Of a stretch of DNA of 64,000 bases, positions 51,120 to 58,630 are shown in pieces; positions within the stretch are counted from its first letter, which is position 1, and each line of letters opens with the position of its first letter. Made by a program: the position numbers and the translations under genes. The stretch covers positions 62,001 to 126,000 of the forward strand of contig CANDNT010000007.1 in NCBI GenBank assembly GCA_947387485.1, given 5' to 3'. The notes beneath the pieces are model-generated. The model saw only the letters and a list, made by a program, of their open reading frames with translations, did no database searches and was not told the origin of the DNA. This DNA is from Aquimarina rhabdastrellae (GTDB taxonomy: Bacteria > Bacteroidota > Bacteroidia > Flavobacteriales > Flavobacteriaceae).

Positions 51120-51803
51120 ATGAAAAATAAAATCTACACCTTGCTTTCAAAACCATATGCTGTTGTTTTAACAATGTTTATCGCTCCTTTATTTGGTCTA
51201 ATAGATAGAAACTTTAGTTTCTTCTTTGGATTAGGTATCGTCTTTTTAATTTTATGGAGTACTAATTTTCGTTGGTCTATATTCGGATTTGGTGAAAAAA
51301 TCACCGCAAAAAAGACATTGAAAAGTTTTCTTATTGCATTACTATTTGTCTTTGTATTTTATATCATAGAAGGGTTTCTTGAAATATACTTTGGTAGAAC
51401 AGATTTATCATCTTTTGATGATATCCGAAATAATATTGTAGGCTATATTATCATGACAGTAGTCATCTGGGTATTTGCGGCTTTTGGAGAAGAACTACTC
51501 TTTAGAGGATATTATATGAAACATCTAGCTCAATTATTGGGGAATACTAATTATGCCTGGTTAGCTTCTGCTATTATTGTGTCTATTTATTTTGGGTTAT
51601 CGCATTCTTATCAAGGTTTGGCAGGAATCATAGGCGTAGGATTATGGCACTTTGCTGTTTCGCTTGTATTTTATAAGAAAAGAAATGATTTGATTTCTCC
51701 TATACTAATACATGGTTTTTATGATATGATCGGTTTAACTCTTTTATTTTTTAGTAAAGAGCGCATATTTGCCGATTGGATACTACAAATGTTTCAAGTT
51801 TAA
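51120..51803 (+). CDS. CPBP-family intramembrane metalloprotease
   Basis: The 227-residue membrane protein has about seven helices. It carries the Abi/CPBP motifs EELLFRGYY (Glu124, Glu125) and a histidine in GLSHSYQG near 158, which together form the glutamate/histidine active site of Rce1-like proteases. Bacterial members are often linked to peptide maturation or bacteriocin self-immunity. The leader-peptide gene is 2.3 kb upstream, a loose hint only. It is monocistronic. Confidence 0.88.
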   Translation: MKNKIYTLLSKPYAVVLTMFIAPLFGLIDRNFSFFFGLGIVFLILWSTNFRWSIFGFGEKITAKKTLKSFLIALLFVFVFYIIEGFLEIYFGRTDLSSFDDIRNNIVGYIIMTVVIWVFAAFGEELLFRGYYMKHLAQLLGNTNYAWLASAIIVSIYFGLSHSYQGLAGIIGVGLWHFAVSLVFYKKRNDLISPILIHGFYDMIGLTLLFFSKERIFADWILQMFQV

Positions 51804-51819
51804 TACACTAATTCAAATC

Positions 51820-51890
51820 GAACTACTTTTTATCGAAGCATATCACTATTGTCTCAATATATATTCTTAGCTATTAAGTAGTTCTTTTTT
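51820..51890. terminator. Convergent terminator region
   Basis: gaactactt (51820-51828) can pair with aagtagttc (51876-51884), followed by six T residues, between the convergent CPBP and Fur genes. The 47-base loop is long, so confidence is moderate. Confidence 0.45.
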
Positions 51891-51904
51891 ATGGATAATA
51901 ATAC

Positions 51905-52291
51905 TTAATTAGAATTCAGGCAGTTTTCACACTTTCCTTGAATTAGTATCTGAGACATCATTATAGTTCGATTAGGAATTTCTGGAATCTGTATATCTAA
52001 TGTTACGCAGTCAACTTTACCACAACTTAAACATTGAAAATGTGGATGAATATCTTTGTGTTCTGTAGCAGAACAACCTTCACACTTGGCGTACCATTTT
52101 ATCCCATTTTTTCCTAAAAAAGAATGTAAAACACCATCATCCTCGAGTTTATCTAGAACGCGGTAAATTGTAGTCTTATTTATTTCTGAGCTTAGTCGTG
52201 TAACGAGTTCTATAGCCGAAATTGCATTAGAATCTTTTTTAAATTCTTCTAATAGTAATTCGATCGATTTTGTTTTCCTAATAACTCCCAT
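51905..52291 (-). CDS. Fur-family regulator, Zur-like
   Basis: The 128-residue protein has a winged HTH (about 20-60; SSEINKTTIYRVLDKLEDDG) and a dimerisation domain with the regulatory histidine block HKDIHPHFQ (78-86). A structural four-cysteine site is formed by Cys87/Cys90 and Cys121/Cys124. It is short, as many Zur proteins are. It sits 54 bases behind the ABC-transporter gene cluster and has a near-perfect palindrome 15 bases before its start that recurs before the first gene of that cluster. Zinc is my choice of metal from the company it keeps; iron or manganese are not excluded. Confidence 0.88.
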   Translation of the reverse strand: MGVIRKTKSIELLLEEFKKDSNAISAIELVTRLSSEINKTTIYRVLDKLEDDGVLHSFLGKNGIKWYAKCEGCSATEHKDIHPHFQCLSCGKVDCVTLDIQIPEIPNRTIMMSQILIQGKCENCLNSN

Positions 52292-52300
52292 ACCACAAAT

Positions 52301-52323
52301 TTAAAACAACATAGTTGTATTAA
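52301..52323. promoter_or_regulatory. Zur-like operator before the regulator gene
   Basis: A 23-bp imperfect palindrome centred on 52312 has 9 of 11 base pairs symmetric; its core is ACAACATAGTTGT (52306-52318) with TTAA at both ends. The core ends 15 bases before the regulator's ATG. The same core and spacing occur upstream of the MerC-like gene. Autoregulation is the natural reading. Confidence 0.65.
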
Positions 52324-52345
52324 CAAATAGCATTTTTATTTGTAA

Positions 52346-52783
52346 TCATTGTTTGAGTGTAACTTTACAATCTGTAAGTATGTAATTAAAATGTTCGATA
52401 TCCATTTTATTTAATTTCAATTTACCTGTAATCGTTACAACGGTATCTGTTTTTATATTTGGTTTTGTTTTAAATTGAAGTTCTATCGCTGTTTCTGGAC
52501 CTCCAACACCACAGAAAAAACAAGAAGACATAGGTCCTTTGGATAGTATAAATAGTTTTCCTCTTGGGTCAACATTTAAAAAATAACCTGTAATAGAAAC
52601 CAATTCCCCTTCTGTAGCAACAATAGCATCTGAAAATTCTGGAAATAAAAAAGTTTCGCCATAAGCAGGAAAAAACTTATCTGTATACTCTATTTTTGCT
52701 AAATCTTTCCAGGTGACCTTTTGTTGAGCAAAAGTCACCATATTTAATAGCAATATAAAGGCTATTATAATTTTATTTTTCAT
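52346..52783 (-). CDS. Secreted small protein of a metal-linked ABC system
   Basis: The 145-residue protein has a signal peptide (cleavage near TFAQ, residue 19) and a beta-rich domain (about 22-145; VSITGYFLN, SCFFCGVGGPET, VVTITGKLKLN). A CxxC sits at the centre of the conserved block. It resembles the DUF3299-type proteins that accompany FtsX-like ABC transporters, such as the last gene of Pseudomonas aeruginosa PA4063-PA4066, a Zur-controlled operon as I recall. It overlaps the permease gene by 11 bases. The role is presumably periplasmic metal or thiol handling. Confidence 0.65.
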   Translation of the reverse strand: MKNKIIIAFILLLNMVTFAQQKVTWKDLAKIEYTDKFFPAYGETFLFPEFSDAIVATEGELVSITGYFLNVDPRGKLFILSKGPMSSCFFCGVGGPETAIELQFKTKPNIKTDTVVTITGKLKLNKMDIEHFNYILTDCKVTLKQ

Positions 52784-54017
52784 TATTCAGAATCGTTGAA
52801 ATGTTCATCTTTATTATTGGTATTATCGCTAATAAAACGGTCAAGATTATTAGTATAACAACAACTACTCCTATTTGTAAAATTTCTTGAAAAGGTAACG
52901 TAACAAACATATGTACCTTATCTTTTTGTCCCAATAATTCAAATACGACATTTGCCCCTATTTTAAGTACTAAAACTCCTATAATAAAAGCTATCATTAC
53001 TATAATCAATCCCTCGAATAAAATCATTTGAATTAACTGGAAATTGCTTGCTCCATATGTTCTTAAAAGTGCCAAATCAAAAGAACGCTCTTTTACCATT
53101 TTATAAAGGCTTATAAAAATAGTCATCACCGAAATCATAAGAATTAAATAGGCTATTACAGCTATAGTATCAATACCCAGACTCAAATAATTATATAATT
53201 TATTTAATTCATATTTAGGTAATGCTGCTTGCATATTAGTTTCTTCATTAATCTTTCTAGGAAGATTTAAAAATGCTACCGGATTTCTAAATGAAACTAA
53301 CAATGAAGTAATTTCTTTTTCTTCATGCCCTTCTGTGTCAAATTCTTTCCTATGTTCCTCTTCATGATCATGCTCCTTATGCTCATCCATCATTTCATTC
53401 TCATGATGGTGGATATCCCATATACTTTCTAGACCAGTAATAATCAAATGATCTATCACTTTTCTAGTAGGTTTCAATATTCCTACTACTGTTAATTTTT
53501 CTGCATGTACTTCTATACTGTGCTCTGTTAACCCATGTGAACTTAAAAATGTATCTCCTATATCAAGCTGTAACTCTGCTGCAACTGTACTCCCTATTAT
53601 GACTTCTAATACGTTATCTACTTTTTGACCTCTTTCTAATTTTGCATCATAAAGCGTCATAAAATCATTAGTCGTACCTACAATTCTATATCCTTTGTAA
53701 TGATCTCCATAGGAAATAGGTACAGCAGTTTTTACCATTGGGTTTTTACTTATCTTTTTTGCTTCTTCATATAAAATATTACCTATGGGATTATCTAGAT
53801 GTAATACTGAGGATAATACTAATTGTAATGGACTTCCTTTGGCTCCAATGACTAGATCTATGTTCCCTAAATTATGCGCTACTTGATGCTCAAAGGATAT
53901 TTTTAATTGTCGAATTCCTAGAAGCAATAGCATACTTAATGATAAACTAAAGATGTTTAAGATTGTATATAATGGTTTCGACTTTAAATTATATAAGCTA
54001 GTTTTCCAAATCATCAT
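52773..54017 (-). CDS. FtsX-type ABC permease with histidine-rich loop
   Basis: The 414-residue permease has an N-terminal helix (about 18-36), a large periplasmic domain (about 40-280) and three C-terminal helices (about 282-305, 330-362, 380-405), the FtsX/MacB/LolE topology. The periplasmic domain contains a run with eight histidines in 29 residues (203-231), surrounded by Asp and Glu, a likely metal-binding segment. It overlaps the ATPase gene by four bases. Together they probably form a transporter or mechanotransmitter tied to metal supply rather than a lipoprotein exporter. Confidence 0.8.
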   Translation of the reverse strand: MMIWKTSLYNLKSKPLYTILNIFSLSLSMLLLLGIRQLKISFEHQVAHNLGNIDLVIGAKGSPLQLVLSSVLHLDNPIGNILYEEAKKISKNPMVKTAVPISYGDHYKGYRIVGTTNDFMTLYDAKLERGQKVDNVLEVIIGSTVAAELQLDIGDTFLSSHGLTEHSIEVHAEKLTVVGILKPTRKVIDHLIITGLESIWDIHHHENEMMDEHKEHDHEEEHRKEFDTEGHEEKEITSLLVSFRNPVAFLNLPRKINEETNMQAALPKYELNKLYNYLSLGIDTIAVIAYLILMISVMTIFISLYKMVKERSFDLALLRTYGASNFQLIQMILFEGLIIVMIAFIIGVLVLKIGANVVFELLGQKDKVHMFVTLPFQEILQIGVVVVILIILTVLLAIIPIIKMNISTILNNEK

Positions 54018-54652
54018 AGGGTAATGGATTTTTGGAAATATGGTTTAATTCTATGATCATGCGTGATGACAATTAAATTAGCTTCTGTTTCTCTTGCTTG
54101 CTGCTTAAGTAATTCAATAACATTTTTGCAATTTTCATCATCCAAACTTGAAGTCGGTTCATCTGCCAAAATAACCTGAGGACGGTGTATTACTGCCATC
54201 GCTATACTGAGTCTTTGTAACTGCCCTTCACTAAGTGCTTGTACTCGCTTATTCTTACAATCATTTAAATCTAATTGTTCTAGTAAAAGTTTAATACGAG
54301 TATCTTTTATTGACTTCTTACTTAAAAAGAGGCGCATCTTTAAATTATCTAAAAGACTTAATGATTGTATTGCATACTTTTTTTGAAATACTAGACCTAT
54401 TTGTTGCCCTCTAAATTTATCTAGTTGGTTATGGGATAACGAGCATAAATCTATATCACTAATAAGCACCTTTCCGCCTGTAGGTTTTAATAATCCTGCC
54501 AAAAGATGTAAAAACGTGGTTTTACCTATACCTGATTTCCCCAAAACAAGTAAACTTTCTTGCTTATCAAGTGTGATATTAGGAAAACTAAGTATTTGTT
54601 CTCCTTTTTTATATTGAAATGTAAGGTTACTAGTTTGGATCATTATTAACAC
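54014..54652 (-). CDS. ABC transporter ATP-binding protein (LolD-like)
   Basis: The 212-residue ATPase has Walker A GKSGIGKTT (about 38-46), the Q-loop region GLVFQKKYA, signature LSEGQLQRLSIA, Walker B VILADEPTSSLD and the switch histidine in ITHDH. It belongs to the LolD/MacB/FtsE class that pairs with FtsX-type permeases. The signature is LSEGQ rather than LSGGQ, a mild variation. It lies seven bases after the PhoX-like gene. Confidence 0.93.
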   Translation of the reverse strand: MLIMIQTSNLTFQYKKGEQILSFPNITLDKQESLLVLGKSGIGKTTFLHLLAGLLKPTGGKVLISDIDLCSLSHNQLDKFRGQQIGLVFQKKYAIQSLSLLDNLKMRLFLSKKSIKDTRIKLLLEQLDLNDCKNKRVQALSEGQLQRLSIAMAVIHRPQVILADEPTSSLDDENCKNVIELLKQQARETEANLIVITHDHRIKPYFQKSITL

Positions 54653-54659
54653 ATAAAAA

Positions 54660-56336
54660 CTAAGCTTCTATTTGATTCAATTGATTCATTTTTTCTATTA
54701 GATCACCTTGAATCGCTACTACAGCAGATTTAGGAATATTATCTTTATCAAACGGCCATTTACTGGTCGGATTTTTAATATCTTGAGTTAACTCGCCTGG
54801 ATGTTGAACACTTAAAAATAATGTTTTACCATCTGGAGAAAACCATGGGCCTGTCAATTCTGCATCTCTAGGAGCAGAAGCTACTCTAATTACTTTTCCT
54901 GCATCTGCTCCATACCTAGGAATTACAAACAAACTATTATTTTTAAATGGCATATAAGGCCCATCTTTTTTATTCATCGCATAACCTGATATATCTGATG
55001 TCATCCATAGGTTACCAGATAAATCAAAGGCCAAGTTATCTGGACAAGAAAAACCATTTTCTTCTCCTCCAGCCATATAAACTGAAGCTTTAAAAGTCAA
55101 GGCATCAAATGCTCCATCTGCTTCTTCTATTTTTAAAATTGAACCGTGAAAATCATTTTTATTTTTGTTATTGGTTAAGGTCAAAAGAATATTTCCTGTA
55201 ATCGGATCTATTTCTATATCTTCTGGACGATTCAATGCTGTTGCTCCTAATAATTTTGCTGCTTCTCTTGCTCTAATTAGTACTTCTGTTTGATTTTTAA
55301 ATGAACTTTTTAAAATTGGTTGATTTTCCCAATCCAAAGCAAGCCATTTCCCTCTTAAAGTATCTGCGACATATAATGTACCTTCTTTTAAGGAACCAGG
55401 TTTAGAGGAAATAAATTTATAGAGATGTTCGTCTTTTTTATCATCTCCTGTATAAGCTACTATACGTTTGTCATCTAGCTCATATAACGTACAACACTCA
55501 TGTGCAAATCGCCCTAGAGCAATATGTTTTTGGGCTGTTCCATCTTGGGGATTAACTTCTACAACCCAACCATAATGCTCAGGGGGGCAATTATAAAATT
55601 TTTCCCAACCATAGCTACTCGGTTTATGAGTTGCCTCATCATTGGTATCATATATTGTTTCTCCATAAAAATTATCATAATTCTCTTCACAAGTAATAAA
55701 AGTTTTCCATGGTGTGATTCCTCCTGAACAATTACCTAGTGTTCCTATTACAGTATTTTTTCCTTTAATTGGAACATCCCAATTAAGTGGAATCGGAGTT
55801 TGTGCAGTGATGCGTTTATTTAATGGATCATTTTCTACAATATTCCATCTTCCATTTTCTTTTTTTATCCTAACAATACTTCCCCCTACATTGTACATCT
55901 CTTTTTGAACTTGATCCAAAGTTCTATGTTCTTCAGGATTTTCGTATTTTCTATAATTAAAATCAGAAACAAAAAGTGGGTTTACATACTCATGATTCAC
56001 CCACAATAAACCATCTTTTGGATTATTTTCATCAAAAGGAATAAAACAGGTAAAGTCATTATTAAACCCAAAGGTATCCTTCTCATTAATATTATCTCCC
56101 CATTTTACTACAGTATGGTATTGTAATCCTTCTGCTAATAAAAGGTCATCTTTATCAGATGGAGTTAGAGCTTTTAACTTCAGATTTTTTAGTTTCTCTA
56201 AGCTATCATCTAGTCTTAATTTTGATTTTGTTGGTGTTGTAGTATTACCACAATTAGTTAAAAACGGTGGAATAGCTACAACACCAATACCCACTTTTCC
56301 TAAAAATTCAATGAATCTCCTTCGATCGTATTTCAT
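54660..56336 (-). CDS. PhoX-family (DUF839) protein with Tat signal
   Basis: The 558-residue protein starts MKYDRRRFIEFLGKVG, a twin-arginine signal, with a lipobox-like LTNCGN near residue 29. The PhoX/DUF839 beta-propeller pattern follows: CFIPFDENNPKDGLLWVNHE, TLGNCSGGITPWKTFITCEEN and a late SCPDNLAFDLSGNLW. PhoX enzymes are calcium- and iron-dependent alkaline phosphatases. It would be exported folded, by Tat. A phosphatase that does not need zinc would make sense in a zinc-limitation operon, in contrast to zinc-dependent PhoA. It lies one base after its upstream neighbour. Confidence 0.85.
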   Translation of the reverse strand: MKYDRRRFIEFLGKVGIGVVAIPPFLTNCGNTTTPTKSKLRLDDSLEKLKNLKLKALTPSDKDDLLLAEGLQYHTVVKWGDNINEKDTFGFNNDFTCFIPFDENNPKDGLLWVNHEYVNPLFVSDFNYRKYENPEEHRTLDQVQKEMYNVGGSIVRIKKENGRWNIVENDPLNKRITAQTPIPLNWDVPIKGKNTVIGTLGNCSGGITPWKTFITCEENYDNFYGETIYDTNDEATHKPSSYGWEKFYNCPPEHYGWVVEVNPQDGTAQKHIALGRFAHECCTLYELDDKRIVAYTGDDKKDEHLYKFISSKPGSLKEGTLYVADTLRGKWLALDWENQPILKSSFKNQTEVLIRAREAAKLLGATALNRPEDIEIDPITGNILLTLTNNKNKNDFHGSILKIEEADGAFDALTFKASVYMAGGEENGFSCPDNLAFDLSGNLWMTSDISGYAMNKKDGPYMPFKNNSLFVIPRYGADAGKVIRVASAPRDAELTGPWFSPDGKTLFLSVQHPGELTQDIKNPTSKWPFDKDNIPKSAVVAIQGDLIEKMNQLNQIEA

Positions 56337-56337
56337 A

Positions 56338-56835
56338 TTAATTCATACAGTGTTTTTCTAGGCAGATTAAACTAGAATAAATATTCTTAAACACTCTTTC
56401 ATATCTATTGTATACTCTTCCTCTTATACTTATAGGTGTATTTAATACATCATATAGTTGGGGGCGTAATTCTGTTATCTTTTTATTTAAATAATGTGAA
56501 AGAAATGAGAATTGAGGATTATCGTTCTGTCGTGATATTATGGAATGTTTTTTCTGCGCTCTTATTTCGTTATAAAATGGTTTTAACCCTCTAATTTTAG
56601 AAAAAGATTGTCCTCCTAAAGCATCATAAATAATCTTATTATCCTCAGATAGTATTAAGTAGATCTTATCGATATGATGCTTTATTATTATTTCTTTTAT
56701 GCATGCTATAGTTTGCATATCAATAGCAAATGAATTACCCAAAGATGTATAAAAAAAGTTCTCGTATCTATATACATCATTAATAACAGATTCTAAACAA
56801 TCTGTAGGGCATAAAAGAAAAAGTGTGTTAGACAT
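56338..56835 (-). CDS. Beta-carbonic-anhydrase-like protein lacking zinc ligands
   Basis: The 165-residue cytoplasmic protein follows the plan of beta-carbonic anhydrases: CPTDC at the start, FFYTSLGNSFAID where the NDLFVVRNAGN-like block lies, a helix, then IDKIYLILSEDNKIIYDAL where IVVLGHxxCGA lies. The His and Cys that bind zinc in that second block are Ser/Glu and Asn here. So it may keep the fold without the classical site. This is a fold-level guess from pattern and I am not certain. It starts three bases after the interrupted gene. Confidence 0.45.
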   Translation of the reverse strand: MSNTLFLLCPTDCLESVINDVYRYENFFYTSLGNSFAIDMQTIACIKEIIIKHHIDKIYLILSEDNKIIYDALGGQSFSKIRGLKPFYNEIRAQKKHSIISRQNDNPQFSFLSHYLNKKITELRPQLYDVLNTPISIRGRVYNRYERVFKNIYSSLICLEKHCMN

Positions 56836-56838
56836 GGG

Positions 56839-57306
56839 TTATAGTTTTGGATCGTATGGAAAAGAAGAGTGATGCAAATCAATTTTTAATGTATCATCAA
56901 TGAGTTTGTACCCAAATGTGTATTCTACTTTAGCTTCGTTTCCTTCTACGTCTGTAAAAAAATAATTTCCCATAGCTATTGCTCGATTTGCTTCTAAGAT
57001 AAAATCTGTATTTTCAAATCTTACTTTTGTCCAAGGTTGTAAAGCAAACCCTTTATCTTCTTTACATGCTCTTTGTTCTCCTGCAATGAAATAAGATAAA
57101 GCCTCAGATTTGCTTGGTCTAAATTGTTCATTAGCACATTTGGTTGGTTTAAACAAGATAGGACTTGATTCAAAAGCATAACATTCATCAAGGAACTCAT
57201 TTGTATAAGCTTCACAAGCTGCAATATCCTCTTTTAACGAACCTATTTTTACTACACCTTCTCCCCATTTATTTTGGGCATTTAATACATTTTATTTAGT
57301 TATCAT
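56839..57306 (-). pseudogene. Interrupted gene: early in-frame stop
   Basis: From ATG 57306, two bases after the folE stop, the frame reads MITK, then TAA at 57292-57294, then continues open for 150 codons to 56839. The continuation reads NVLNAQNKWGEGVVKIGSLK, includes SSPILFKPTK and EDKGFALQPWTKVRF, and ends DLHHSSFPYDP. I recall similar sequences annotated (doubtfully) as phosphoribosyl-AMP cyclohydrolase family in Bacteroidetes, and those include the part before the first usable internal start (TTG at 57156). Thus either a nonsense mutation, a sequence error, or an unusual start is involved. Frame and composition stay coding-like after the stop. Confidence 0.6.
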
Positions 57307-57308
57307 GT

Positions 57309-57971
57309 TTATAAAGTTTGATTATTTACAGTATTTAAAAACTCATTTCTTTTTAAATCATCTTCAAAATATCCTCCATATGCAATAGTAGTAGTAAAAC
57401 TATTTTTGTCTTTGATTCCTCTAGAAGAAACACATAAATGCTTTGAACAAATCATAACAATTACATCTTCTGTCTCCAATGCATTTTGTAGCTCTTTAAG
57501 GATTTGTATGCTCAATCTTTCTTGAACTTGAGGACGATGTGCATAATAATCTACCAAGCGGTTTATTTTTGAGAGTCCTACCACTTTTTCTTTTGGGAGA
57601 TATGCAATATGAGCATGACCAATTATGGGCAAAAAATGATGTTCACAAGCAGAATCGATAGTGATATTTTGCTCAATAAGCATTTTTTGATAACCGTATT
57701 TATTTTCAAAAGTCGAAAGCTTTGGTTTATTCTTTGGATTTAATCCATAAAACAATTCTTTAACATACATTTTGGCTACACGATAAGGAGTACCTGATAG
57801 GCTATCATCAGATAAATCGAGCCCTAATTCTTCCATTATCAATCCAAAATACTCCTGAATATTTTTAATTTTTTCATCATCAGATTTATCAAAAGCATCT
57901 GAACGCATCGGAGTTTCAACACTACTTGATAAATGGTTGTTTCCTATTACTTCTATCTGTTCTTTATTCAT
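57309..57971 (-). CDS. folE: GTP cyclohydrolase I
   Basis: The 220-residue protein is a FolE-I enzyme with zinc ligands Cys109 and His112 (ACEHHFLP) and Cys180 (SKHLC). GLSKINRLVDYYAHRPQVQERL and TTTIAYGGYF complete the pattern. It makes dihydroneopterin triphosphate from GTP. Its place second in the putative zinc-limitation operon suggests an extra copy expressed when metal is short, although the canonical zinc ligands are kept. It overlaps the MerC-like gene by eight bases. Confidence 0.94.
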   Translation of the reverse strand: MNKEQIEVIGNNHLSSSVETPMRSDAFDKSDDEKIKNIQEYFGLIMEELGLDLSDDSLSGTPYRVAKMYVKELFYGLNPKNKPKLSTFENKYGYQKMLIEQNITIDSACEHHFLPIIGHAHIAYLPKEKVVGLSKINRLVDYYAHRPQVQERLSIQILKELQNALETEDVIVMICSKHLCVSSRGIKDKNSFTTTIAYGGYFEDDLKRNEFLNTVNNQTL

Positions 57972-58371
57972 GGTTTCTACAACAGTTATCAGTTTTACAT
58001 TGGCAATAATTCAAGTTGTATACATGTAAGAGTACTAGTGAAGATGCCGCTATATAAGTAAAGCTTTCTGATATAGAAAACAGTTCCATTTTTTCGTTCA
58101 TTATCACTGCAAATAGTATTGAAAAATTAATCCATAATGCAGTTCTTATTATAGTACTAGAAGTGGTTTTAGCCGAACGGTATACTGCAAAAAAAGAAAC
58201 CATTAAGAACAAGAAATCAATATATTTCCAATATGTATGAATACTTGCATAATTATTTATTGTATATGCTTGTGTAAGAAAAATAAAGGGGGTTACTAAA
58301 CAATGTAGGATACATAATGTACTTGAAAGTATCCCAATATTATCGGATTTATGTAATGCTAATTTTATCAT
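57964..58371 (-). CDS. MerC-domain membrane protein
   Basis: The 135-residue protein has four membrane helices. A Cys-x-x-His-Cys motif in the first (TLCILHCLVTP, about 18-28) is the metal-binding signature of MerC. A Cys/His-rich tail (NYCQCKTDNCCRNHE) ends it. MerC imports Hg2+ in mercury-resistance operons, but no merA or merR is present, and Bacteroidetes MerC-like proteins often lie beside Fur-family regulators. It is the first gene of the nine-gene unit and probably moves zinc. Its start is ATG 58371 with an operator 15 bases upstream. Confidence 0.82.
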   Translation of the reverse strand: MIKLALHKSDNIGILSSTLCILHCLVTPFIFLTQAYTINNYASIHTYWKYIDFLFLMVSFFAVYRSAKTTSSTIIRTALWINFSILFAVIMNEKMELFSISESFTYIAASSLVLLHVYNLNYCQCKTDNCCRNHE

Positions 58372-58384
58372 CTACATTTATTAA

Positions 58385-58437
58385 TACAACTCAGTTGCAA
58401 ATATAAATATTTTATTCACTATTGCAACTTAATCGCA
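58385..58437 (-). promoter_or_regulatory. Promoter with two Zur-like operators
   Basis: On the minus strand the -33 TTG is at 58427-58425 and the -7 element TATATTTG at 58405-58398, spacer 19, a good Bacteroidetes promoter. Operator 1 (core 58386-58398, ACAACTCAGTTGC) follows directly, matching the palindrome before the regulator gene in core and in its 15-base distance to the ATG. Operator 2 (58423-58437, TGCAACTTAATCGCA, five of seven pairs symmetric) overlaps the -33 box, 38 bases away. A repressor bound to both would block the polymerase. Confidence 0.65.
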
Positions 58438-58570
58438 TTAACATTGTAGTTTTATAACAATCCGAAAAACGCAATATTCTGCTTAATTGATTATATCATT
58501 AGTATTAAATGTATCTACTTATCTTATTTCTAGCTCTTATACCCTAGAAATATCTCAGCATGGAGCAAAA

Positions 58571-58610
58571 CTTAGCCCCTCTAATTTTGATCAAAACTAG
58601 AGGGGCTAAG
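58571..58610. terminator. 40-base near-perfect palindrome
   Basis: Arms 58571-58590 and 58591-58610 are complementary except for one A-C pair, giving a 20-base cruciform without a true loop. It follows the amidohydrolase stop (58631) on its strand, so termination is likely, possibly for both directions. Confidence 0.65.
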
Positions 58611-58630
58611 TGTATTATCAGTACTTTATA

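Noticed and set aside
57021-57224. Alternative 67-aa frame on the minus strand
   Set aside because: It is an out-of-frame shadow of the interrupted gene; its Leu/Asn-rich translation has no family features, whereas the other frame does.
57964-58371. Mercury-resistance operon
   Set aside because: Only a MerC-type protein is present. There is no merA, merT, merP or MerR-type regulator, and the neighbours point to a Fur-family metal response.
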